DNA from: Treponema sp.
GTDB taxonomy: Bacteria > Spirochaetota > Spirochaetia > Treponematales > Breznakiellaceae
Length of the DNA stretch: 17,136 bases
Assembly: GCA_031275535.1 (NCBI GenBank)
Contig: JAISOR010000250.1
Location: forward strand, 1-17,136
Direction of reading: 5' to 3'
In this document: positions 6,327 to 13,863 of the stretch, one piece after another
Position numbering within the stretch: position 1 is the stretch's first letter
Layout: every line of letters begins with the position of its first letter
Notes under the pieces: generated by a model
Databases searched by the model: none
The model's input: only the letters and a program-made list of their open reading frames with translations
Told to the model about the DNA's origin: nothing
Program-made: the position numbers and the translations under genes

Positions 6327-6905
6327 CTAAGGCGCCGGGGACCAGAAAGAAAAGTACCGCTGACCGCCGATAGTCCCGCCGATCCCCTGACCCTGGAGGA
6401 AGCTGATGGCCCGCTGGGTCATCCGGTCGCAGCGCTCATTGTATTCATTGCCGGCGTGTCCCTTGATCCATTGCCAGTCAACCGGGAAATTTAACGCCGC
6501 CTCGTCCAGGCGCTCCCACAGGTCCCGGTTCCGTACCGGTTTCCGGTCGCCGGTACGCCAGCTGTTCCGCTTCCAGGATTTTATCCAAACACTCATCCCC
6601 TTTTGAACATATTGGGAATCGGTGAACACCGCAATCGCCTCTGCGGGGAGTTTCAGCTTCGATAAAGCTTCCAGGGCGGCTATCGCGGCGGTTAATTCCA
6701 TACGGTTGTTGGTGGTATCAAGTTCCCCCCCGTAGTTTTCGGCGATAATCTCGTCCTCCCCCTTTGTGTCCCAGGCGGACTTTATCGGAAGGCCGTCCCC
6801 GGTTCTCGTGTCCGGCGAGTTATCCCGGACAATGATATAAGCCCAGCCGCCCGGACCGGGATTTCCGGAACAGCCCCCGTCGGTATAGATTTTTATACCC
6901 ATCAT
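6327..6905 (-). CDS. rnhA: Ribonuclease HI
   Basis: RNase HI cuts the RNA strand of RNA-DNA hybrids, removing primers and R-loops. The product is 192 residues (E. coli enzyme 155). The catalytic carboxylates are all present: D9 (IYTDGGCSGNPGPGGWAYI), E70 (TTNNRMELTAAI), D96 (VFTDSQYV) and D160 (NERCDRMTQ), with the histidine H150 in WIKGHAGNEYN. The basic handle WIKSWKRNSWRTGDRKPV (107-124) is present. Extra length comes from an acidic insertion at about 28-58, between strands 2 and 3, and a tail of about 25 residues. Two ATG codons are adjacent (6905 and 6902); AAGGAA spacing slightly favours the second. A type B hairpin sits just upstream. Confidence 0.95.
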   Translation of the reverse strand: MMGIKIYTDGGCSGNPGPGGWAYIIVRDNSPDTRTGDGLPIKSAWDTKGEDEIIAENYGGELDTTNNRMELTAAIAALEALSKLKLPAEAIAVFTDSQYVQKGMSVWIKSWKRNSWRTGDRKPVRNRDLWERLDEAALNFPVDWQWIKGHAGNEYNERCDRMTQRAISFLQGQGIGGTIGGQRYFSFWSPAP

Positions 6906-6927
6906 GTTTCCTTAAATACAAGAAATT

Positions 6928-6964
6928 GAGGCTGTCCCAAAAAATGAAGTTTTGGAACAGCCTC
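6928..6964 (-). repeat. Short hairpin repeat, type B, near the RNase HI start
   Basis: GAGGCTGTCCCAAAA (6928-6942) pairs with TTTTGGAACAGCCTC (6950-6964) in a 15-bp stem with one mismatch. On the minus strand the loop reads ACTTCAT. It lies 23 bases upstream of the RNase HI ATG and forms an inverted pair with the degenerate type A copy that follows. Confidence 0.8.
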
Positions 6965-6969
6965 ATTTG

Positions 6970-7006
6970 TTATTTCAAAACAGTTTTGAAACGACAACCA
7001 GATTTA
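6970..7006 (-). repeat. Degenerate type A hairpin repeat
   Basis: On the minus strand TAAATCTGGTTGTCG precedes a 9-bp perfect stem TTTCAAAAC/GTTTTGAAA (6973-6991). The leader matches TAAATCTAAGGTTGC of the intact copies with small changes, and the stem is altered but still pairs. It is separated by 8 bases from the type B copy, the same A-then-B order seen at 727-828. Confidence 0.6.
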
Positions 7007-7011
7007 TTTGA

Positions 7012-7190
7012 AACCGGCTCAAGGATGAGCACGTTTCACCCGGGCGCCCTCGGAAGCCCCGCCGGAATTTCCGGCAATTCCCTCGTTTGGATTCATAGAC
7101 TTATCCGACCACCCGGTATTTTCAGGGGAATCTGCCCGGCCGCCTCGGTTTCCGAACAACCCGCATATTTGAGACTTTGCAGAGCCGGTT
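7012..7190. repeat. Nested inverted repeats after the oxidoreductase gene
   Basis: The outer arms AACCGGCTC (7012-7020) and GAGCCGGTT (7182-7190) are perfect 9-bp complements. Inside lies GCCGGAATTTCCGGC (7061-7075), a 7-bp palindrome. No T-tract is present. The arms could occur by chance in GC-rich DNA. No gene is seen between 6906 and 7204. Confidence 0.3.
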
Positions 7191-7204
7191 ATCGGGCAAA
7201 AGCC

Positions 7205-8200
7205 TCATTTTTGTACCGGCTCCCATTTTCCCGAAGCGGCGGAGGCAAAAAGGGCATCCAAAACCGCCATATTGGCTATCGCGTCGGATATGGGGATCGG
7301 AGCCTCGGTGTTGTTGATGACGGCTTCCGCAAAGGCGTCAAATTCCAGAAGATACTGATCGGCTATTTCGGTTTCCACCAGCCGGTTTCCGACCCCGGTT
7401 GAAACCGACAAATGGCCGGGACAATCCCCATACATATTGAAGGGCAGTTCCACCGTCAGGCAGCCGCCGGTTCCCAGGGCAAAAACCTTTTGGCAGGGGA
7501 AAGCCTGGGTCCCCACGGTGAAGGAAGAAGTCCGCCCGTCCCCAAAGTCAAGCAGGGCGCTTGAGAGGATGTCCACCTGAGAAACCGGGTCCCGAATGAG
7601 TTTACAGATTACCCCCAGGGGTTCCGTCCCCTGGATGAACCGGGCGGTTGAAACCGTATAGCAGCCGATATCCAAGATGCCGCCTCCGCCATAGGCGGCG
7701 ATATTACGGATATTGGCGGGGTTGGTATTATTATAGGTAAAGATCCCCTGGGTCATCATAATTTTCCCCAATTCCCCGGACTTAATAATTTCGGCCGCCC
7801 GGATCCACTGGGGATGGAAGCGGTACATAAAGGCCTCCATCAGGAGGACCCCCTTCTTCTGACAGTAGGCCGCCGCCTCCGCCGCGTCCCGGGCGTTAAG
7901 CCCCAGGGGTTTTTCACAGAGGACGGGCTTTCCCGCGTCGGCGGCTTTTTTGATATATTCTCCGTGGAGGTGATTCGGCAGGGGGCAATAGATAAAATCC
8001 ACCTGGGGATCCGCCAGCAATTTATCGTAGGAATCATAGGCCGCGGCAAAATTCAACGATTTGGCGTATTTTTCGGCCTTCCCGGCATCCCGGGAAGCGA
8101 CCGCATAGGGTTCAACCAGCAAGGACGATTGAAGGGGTATCCCAATCCGCAGCGCGTAATGGGCTGAACAGCCAAGCACCCCCATCCGTAATTTTTCCAT
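7205..8200 (-). CDS. Gfo/Idh/MocA-family NAD(P)-dependent oxidoreductase
   Basis: The 331-residue product has the length and motifs of the Gfo/Idh/MocA family, which oxidises or reduces sugars, polyols and related compounds with NAD(P). The Rossmann fold starts at residue 6 with MGVLGCSA, a version of GxGxxA. The catalytic motif CEKPLGLN contains K97. MEAFMYRFHPQW (121-132) and GGGGILDIGCYTV (171-183, D177 and Y181) resemble the glucose-fructose oxidoreductase, NADP xylose dehydrogenase and dihydrodiol dehydrogenase branch, where Tyr replaces the His of inositol dehydrogenases. The substrate cannot be named. The ATG at 8198-8200 follows AAGGAG. Upstream on the same strand is an N-terminal stump of an FGGY sugar kinase, which hints at a former sugar-use locus. 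No export signal is seen. Confidence 0.9.
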   Translation of the reverse strand: MEKLRMGVLGCSAHYALRIGIPLQSSLLVEPYAVASRDAGKAEKYAKSLNFAAAYDSYDKLLADPQVDFIYCPLPNHLHGEYIKKAADAGKPVLCEKPLGLNARDAAEAAAYCQKKGVLLMEAFMYRFHPQWIRAAEIIKSGELGKIMMTQGIFTYNNTNPANIRNIAAYGGGGILDIGCYTVSTARFIQGTEPLGVICKLIRDPVSQVDILSSALLDFGDGRTSSFTVGTQAFPCQKVFALGTGGCLTVELPFNMYGDCPGHLSVSTGVGNRLVETEIADQYLLEFDAFAEAVINNTEAPIPISDAIANMAVLDALFASAASGKWEPVQK

Positions 8201-8229
8201 CTCCGCTCTCCTTAATTTACGTGAAATAT

Positions 8230-8330
8230 GTCCGCCGCCACCTGCGGGAAACTCCTGAAACCCGGCGGGTTTTTTGGCAGCCCCTTATTGATGAAGCCGG
8301 GTCCGAAACAACCCGGCTTTTGCGGCGGAC
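8230..8330. repeat. Nested inverted repeat with two inner hairpins (possible three-way junction)
   Basis: Outer arms GTCCGCCGC (8230-8238) and GCGGCGGAC (8322-8330) enclose two hairpins: AAACCC/GGGTTT (8258-8272) and AAGCCGGGT/ACCCGGCTT around CCGAAACA (8294-8319). The element lies about 30 bases upstream of the oxidoreductase ATG, between that gene and the kinase stump. It could be the stump's terminator or a structured leader for the oxidoreductase. Confidence 0.5.
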
Positions 8331-8419
8331 TCTATGGGTATCATGCTGATAATTCCCGATAAAGTCAAATCCATCAGGGGGCGGGGGACGGGTCCTGTCT
8401 TCCGGACCCAGGCCGCGGA

Positions 8420-8548
8420 CTATGGGGCGCCTGTTTTTTTAAGGCCCCGGAGGCAGCCGGCGTACACCGCCGCCAGAATGACGTCAACCAGGAGGGCCCT
8501 GCCCGATTTGGTACCAAAATCCAGACCTATGACCAATTTACGTGACAA
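8420..8548 (-). pseudogene. N-terminal stump of an FGGY-family sugar kinase, ribulokinase-like
   Basis: A TTG start (8546-8548), 8 bases after a strong AGGAGG, opens a 42-residue frame reading MSRKLVIGLDFGTKSGRALL then VDV. The DFGTxSGRA phosphate-binding motif followed by LLVDV is the start of FGGY kinases and most like ribulokinase (AraB). After residue 23 the similarity stops: the rest (ILAAVYAGCLRGLKKTGAP) is not recognisable and ends at TAG, whereas intact kinases have about 500-560 residues. The remaining kinase sequence is not in the window. This is best read as a deletion remnant that kept its start and ribosome site. It is too short for open-frame cutoffs and easy to miss. Confidence 0.62.
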
Positions 8549-10449
<1,901 letters not shown>

Positions 10450-10462
10450 GCCCATAAATGTT

Positions 10463-10589
10463 GATACGGGGAATGGGGCCGCGGTTTGCGAAAAACGCGC
10501 CCATTCCCCCTCCCTGCCCGGGCTCCGGAACCAAGCTCGCTTGGTTCCGGAGGGCCCATCCCGCCGCGGCCGCCGCTTGAGCCCGTATC
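10463..10589. terminator. Nested hairpins after groEL, probable terminator region
   Basis: Outer arms GATACGGG (10463-10470) and CCCGTATC (10582-10589) enclose two hairpins. The first has a 10-bp stem GGGGAATGGG/CCCATTCCCC (10468-10477, 10500-10509) extended by CGCG/CGCG. The second has a perfect 13-bp stem CTCCGGAACCAAG/CTTGGTTCCGGAG (10523-10552) with a CTCG loop. Neither has a clear T-tract, so termination is likely but not certain. Outer arm and first stem overlap, so they are alternatives at the left edge. Confidence 0.5.
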
Positions 10590-10701
10590 GCCGGGCCGTC
10601 GGGGAGCGGGAATTCCCCCCCCGTTCACTAAGCTGTGGAGTCCGCCCCGGAGCCCGGGAACCTCCGGTTCCTTGGGTCTCCTCCGGCGGGGAATTCCAGA
10701 A
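10590..10701. repeat. Further imperfect inverted repeats before azlC
   Basis: GGAACC/GGTTCC with a TCC loop (10657-10671) lies inside CCC/GGG and partly matching outer arms (TCCGCCCCGGAG at 10641-10652 against CTCCGGCGGGGA). With the preceding hairpins this leaves almost no unstructured DNA between groEL and azlC. No convincing gene is present in 10450-10754. Confidence 0.35.
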
Positions 10702-10750
10702 TAAATCTAAGGTTGCTTTCCCAAAAACTGAAGTTTTGGGAAAGCCTCAA
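10702..10750 (+). repeat. Short hairpin repeat, type A, full copy next to the azlC start
   Basis: TAAATCTAAGGTTGC leads into a perfect 12-bp stem (GCTTTCCCAAAA 10715-10726, TTTTGGGAAAGC 10734-10745) with loop ACTGAAG, then CTCAA. It differs from the copy at 727 by one loop base within the shared 45 or so bases. It ends 5 bases before the azlC ATG, so its right arm (GGGAAAG) is the only sequence that could serve as ribosome site. Confidence 0.88.
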
Positions 10751-10754
10751 TGCT

Positions 10755-11477
10755 ATGGAGCATCCCCTGAGCCGTCCCCGCGTATTCGTCTCGGCGCTTA
10801 GATACTCGGTCCCCGTCCTGCTGGGCTATACGGCCATAGGTATCGCCTATGGCCTCCTGGTGGTGGACGGGGGGTATCCCTGGTGGCTTGCCCTGGTCAG
10901 CAGCGTGGTCATGTTTGCCGGGGCGGGGCAGTTTATCGCGGCGGGGCTTTTCGCCGCCGGGGCCTCCCTGGGGGAGGCCTGCCTGGTCCAGTTGGTGGTA
11001 AACGCCCGGCACATCGCCTACGGCCTCTCCCTGTTCAAACGGATCAAGCAGGCGGGGCGCTATACGTATTACCTCATCTTTGCCCTGAGCGACGAAACCT
11101 TCGCCCTCCTCTCCTCCCTGCCCGCCCCGGACGCCGGCCCCCGGGACTCCCCGGAACGAAGCCGGCTGATGTTTTACGTTGCCCTGCTGGATCAGCTCTA
11201 CTGGATCACGGGCACCCTCATCGGGGCCGCCGCGGGGACCCTGATCCCCTTCAATATGGAAGGAATCGGCTTTTCCCTGACCGCCCTTTTTATCGTGCTC
11301 ATGATCGAACAGATCCTCCGCCTGAGGCGGCCCCTGCCGTTTATCATTTCCGGCCTCACGGCGATCCTGGGAACCCTGCTCCTCCCCTCCCGGGTCTCCC
11401 TCCTCTCCGCCATGGTTCTCTCCCTGGTGCTGGTACAGGCCTTTGACCGGGGTTTTCGGGAGAAACCCCGGTGTTAA
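10755..11477 (+). CDS. azlC: Branched-chain amino acid exporter, large subunit AzlC
   Basis: AzlC with AzlD forms an inner-membrane exporter of branched-chain amino acids and some analogues. The 240-residue product is hydrophobic, with about seven likely membrane segments and family motifs: PVLLGYTAIGIAYGLL (20-35), SSVVMFAGAGQFIAAGLF, VNARHIAYGLSLFKR and LSDETFALL. The ATG at 10755 gives normal AzlC length and begins MEHPLSRPRV. The frame is open back to 10635, but that extension translates a hairpin repeat and is not family-like. No good Shine-Dalgarno is seen; the right arm of the repeat is the nearest purine-rich run. The stop overlaps the GTG start of azlD by 7 bases. Confidence 0.92.
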   Translation: MEHPLSRPRVFVSALRYSVPVLLGYTAIGIAYGLLVVDGGYPWWLALVSSVVMFAGAGQFIAAGLFAAGASLGEACLVQLVVNARHIAYGLSLFKRIKQAGRYTYYLIFALSDETFALLSSLPAPDAGPRDSPERSRLMFYVALLDQLYWITGTLIGAAAGTLIPFNMEGIGFSLTALFIVLMIEQILRLRRPLPFIISGLTAILGTLLLPSRVSLLSAMVLSLVLVQAFDRGFREKPRC

Positions 11478-11818
11478 CCGTTCCCCAGGCGCTGGCCTAC
11501 ACCTTTGCCATGGGAGGGGTGATCCTTTTCTGCCGGGCCGCCCCCTTCCTCTTTTTCCGGGACCGGGAAGGGGGGGAGCGGAAGGCGGGCTTTATGGGAA
11601 CCCTCCTCTCCCTGGCGGAACAGGCCGCCCCCCCGGCGGCTATGACCGTATTGGCCTTTAACGCCATAGCCGGTTCCGTAAAAGAAGCCCCCCTCCTCGG
11701 CGCCCCGGTGCTGATCGCCTCGGGGATAACCGCCCTGGTCCATATATGGAAGCGGAATTCCCTGATCAGCATCTTTGCGGGGACCGCGCTTTATATGATT
11801 CTGGAAAGGCTCTGGTAA
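11471..11818 (+). CDS. azlD: Branched-chain amino acid exporter, small subunit AzlD
   Basis: This 115-residue membrane protein is the small partner of AzlC. It shows the AzlD landmarks: CRAAPFLFF near residue 21, APPAAMTVLAFNAIAG in the middle, and HIWKRNSLISIFAGTALYMI near the end, within about three or four hydrophobic segments. The start is GTG at 11471, inside the last codons of azlC, with GGGAG about 10 bases upstream; the 7-base overlap implies translational coupling and equal supply of the two subunits. A short GC-rich hairpin region (GGCTCCGGAGGC and following) lies after the stop, and the AT-rich promoter region of gatC follows. Confidence 0.92.
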   Translation: MLTVPQALAYTFAMGGVILFCRAAPFLFFRDREGGERKAGFMGTLLSLAEQAAPPAAMTVLAFNAIAGSVKEAPLLGAPVLIASGITALVHIWKRNSLISIFAGTALYMILERLW

Positions 11819-11897
11819 GGGCTCCGGAGGCAGGCTCCGCCGGTCGGTGAAGTCGGAATAATTATACAGTGATGCTTCCACAAATGAATAAATATAC

Positions 11898-11926
11898 TTG
11901 ACAGGGGCCGCCCCTTATGAGAAAAT
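11898..11926 (+). promoter_or_regulatory. Promoter of gatC with palindrome in the spacer
   Basis: A perfect -35 TTGACA (11898-11903), a 17-base spacer and GAAAAT (11921-11926, 4/6) with an extended TG at 11918-11919. The predicted start is about 11933, which is the A of the gatC ATG. The spacer contains the perfect palindrome AGGGGC-C-GCCCCT (11903-11915), placed where a repressor would block RNA polymerase. Confidence 0.6.
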
Positions 11927-11932
11927 CCCCCC

Positions 11933-12253
11933 ATGAAAATCGAAGATTTACAAGAAACCGCCCGGCTCGCCCACCTGAATCCGGACGAGGAGGAGTTGAC
12001 CGGGGCCTTTCCCGCTTTTGAGCAGATGCTCGGTTTTTTTGCCGCCATGCAGGCGGCCGATGAGGACGGGGCCTTTTCCGCCTCTTCCCTCAACGAACCC
12101 CAGTGGACCGCCGGGTCCGGCCACTTCCGGCCCGATTCCGTGCAAAATAACCCGCGTAATTCCCCCTGTCCCGCCGCCGGCCTGAACGAAAACCTGCTCA
12201 ACAACGCGGGTGAACGGGACGGACGGTTCATTGTGGTCCCCAACGTCCTGTAG
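11933..12253 (+). CDS. gatC: Asp/Glu-tRNA amidotransferase subunit C
   Basis: GatC is the small linker subunit of GatCAB, which converts Asp-tRNA(Asn) or Glu-tRNA(Gln) to the amide form; it wraps around GatA and touches GatB. The 106-residue product has the family start MKIEDLQETARLAHLNPDEE, then FPAFEQMLGFFAAMQ, and ends in the conserved type of tail DGRFIVVPNVL. The N-terminal pattern supports the ATG at 11933. No Shine-Dalgarno precedes it, and the promoter places the transcript start at or next to the ATG, so the mRNA is probably leaderless. It is first in the gatCAB-aspS cluster, separated from gatA by 96 bases that contain a terminator-like hairpin. Confidence 0.93.
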   Translation: MKIEDLQETARLAHLNPDEEELTGAFPAFEQMLGFFAAMQAADEDGAFSASSLNEPQWTAGSGHFRPDSVQNNPRNSPCPAAGLNENLLNNAGERDGRFIVVPNVL

Positions 12254-12256
12254 GTA

Positions 12257-12308
12257 TCCCGAACCGGGACCTTGCGCCTGTTTTAAAACCGGCGGTCCCT
12301 TTATTTTT
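12257..12308 (+). terminator. Attenuator-like terminator between gatC and gatA
   Basis: GGGACC (12266-12271) pairs with GGTCCC (12294-12299), with inner CGCC/GGCG and a GTTTTAAAAC core, and is followed at once by TTTATTTTT (12300-12308): a good intrinsic terminator. An alternative hairpin TCCCG-AAC-CGGGA (12257-12269) uses part of the terminator's left arm, so the two exclude each other. It begins 3 bases after the gatC stop. Confidence 0.7.
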
Positions 12309-12334
12309 GTCTCCGATTACGGTACGATAGGATG

Positions 12335-12340
12335 GAGGAA
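12335..12340 (+). promoter_or_regulatory. Ribosome binding site deciding the gatA start
   Basis: GGAGGA is placed 9 bases before the ATG at 12350 and lies inside the codons that would follow the earlier ATG at 12332. The later ATG is therefore preferred. Confidence 0.7.
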
Positions 12341-12349
12341 TTAATACCC

Positions 12350-13861
12350 ATGGCAATAACATTACCCGGCGGGTTTTTATCATATTACCAGGAGTGGGAA
12401 AAGCGGATCGGCGCTTTTATCGAATTTAAGGACGATCCTGACGAGCCGGAAGGGGGGGGCCTTCCCCCGGATCTGCCCCCCATCCCCCCGGAAACCGCCC
12501 CGCTCCGGGGGCTGCCGTGCGCGGTAAAGGACAATATCGCGGTGAAGGGTTTTTCCTTGAGCTGCGGGTCCAGGCTCCTGGAGAAGCTCCGGTCCCCCTA
12601 TACCGCCACGGCGGTGCGGCGGCTGGAAGCCGCGGGGGCGGTGGTGATCGGCAAAACCAACATGGATGAATTCGGCATGGGTTCCTCCACCGACGCCTCG
12701 GGGATCAAGCGGACCAACAATCCCTGGGACCAGAGCCGGGTCGCGGGGGGCTCCTCCGGGGGATCCGCCTCGGCGGTGGCCGCCGGGATCGTGCCCTTTG
12801 CCCTGGGTTCCGACACCGGGGGATCGGTGCGGCAGCCCGCCTCCTTCTGCGGGATCCTGGGGCTCAAGCCCACCTACGGGGCGGTGTCCCGGTACGGCCT
12901 CGTGGCCTACGCCTCAAGCCTGGAGACCATCGGGGTCCTGGCGGACACCGCGGCCCGGTGCCGGAGGGTTTTCGCGGCCATCCGGGGGAAGGACCCCCGG
13001 GACGAAACCACCCGGGACCCTCCCCCGGGGGCCCCTCCCCTCTACGGCGCTTCCCGGGCCAGGGACGGCAAGGGGGTGATCGGGGTCCTCTCCCCGGAAG
13101 CGGTGGCCCGGGCAATCGCCGCGGCCGCGGCCCAGGAAGCCCCCGGGGTGCTGCACACCGCGGCCCAGGCGGCGGTACTGGAGGAAGAGGTGGACCGGGC
13201 CTTCCGGGCCGCCCGGGAACGGCTGGCCGGCATGGGCCACACCCTGGTGGAGGTGGAAATCCCCAGCCTGAAATACGGGGTTCCCGCCTATTACACCATC
13301 GCGACCGCCGAGGCCAGCGCCAATCTGGCCCGGTTCGACGGGGTGCGCTACGGCAAACGCCCGGACTGGGCTGAAAACCCCGACGACCTTATGGACAAAA
13401 CCCGGGAAGCGGGGTTCGGGCCGGAGGTGAAACTGCGGATCCTCCTGGGGACCTTTGTCCTCCGCTCCGGATTCCAGGATCGCTACTACCTCCGGGCCCA
13501 GCGGATCCGGGCGGGGATACGCCGGAATTTCGAGGAGCTCCTGGGGGGGACCGATTACAACGCCCCCCCTCCCCCCTGCGACGGGATCCTCCTCCCGGTA
13601 TTCCCCACCCGGGCTTTCGGCCGGGGGGAGACGGGACTCTCCCCCTTTGCCCAAAAAGCCGCGGATCTCTATACCTGCTGCGCCAACCTGGCGGGGCTCC
13701 CCGCCCTGTCCTTCCCCGCGGAAGTGGCGGGGGGCCTTCCCGTGGGGGTCCAGCTTCTGGGCCGGGCCTTTGCCGAGGCCGCCCTCCTGGATATCGCCGA
13801 AGCCTATGAGGCCAAATACCCTATCCCCCGTCCCGAGGGGTATCGTCCTTTTTGGAGCTAG
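12350..13861 (+). CDS. gatA: Asp/Glu-tRNA amidotransferase subunit A (glutaminase)
   Basis: GatA releases ammonia from glutamine and sends it to GatB. The 503-residue product is a full-length amidase-signature enzyme. The catalytic Ser-cisSer-Lys triad is visible: K60 in LPCAVKDNIAV, S135 in AGGSSGGSAS and S159 in GSDTGGSVRQPAS; spacings of 75 and 24 residues equal those of the well-studied S. aureus enzyme. LGLKPTYGAVSRYGLVAYAS (170-189) follows as usual. The C-terminus is complete (LPVGVQLLGRAF). The start at 12350 is chosen for its GGAGGA site. The gene follows the attenuator-like hairpin and stops 2 bases before the gatB ATG. Runs of G and C are strong here, more than in groEL, raising GC at third positions. 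Confidence 0.97.
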   Translation: MAITLPGGFLSYYQEWEKRIGAFIEFKDDPDEPEGGGLPPDLPPIPPETAPLRGLPCAVKDNIAVKGFSLSCGSRLLEKLRSPYTATAVRRLEAAGAVVIGKTNMDEFGMGSSTDASGIKRTNNPWDQSRVAGGSSGGSASAVAAGIVPFALGSDTGGSVRQPASFCGILGLKPTYGAVSRYGLVAYASSLETIGVLADTAARCRRVFAAIRGKDPRDETTRDPPPGAPPLYGASRARDGKGVIGVLSPEAVARAIAAAAAQEAPGVLHTAAQAAVLEEEVDRAFRAARERLAGMGHTLVEVEIPSLKYGVPAYYTIATAEASANLARFDGVRYGKRPDWAENPDDLMDKTREAGFGPEVKLRILLGTFVLRSGFQDRYYLRAQRIRAGIRRNFEELLGGTDYNAPPPPCDGILLPVFPTRAFGRGETGLSPFAQKAADLYTCCANLAGLPALSFPAEVAGGLPVGVQLLGRAFAEAALLDIAEAYEAKYPIPRPEGYRPFWS

Positions 13862-13863
13862 CC

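Noticed and set aside
6926..7402. 158-codon plus-strand frame starting in the type B repeat
   Set aside because: It starts inside a hairpin repeat and runs antisense into the well-supported oxidoreductase gene.
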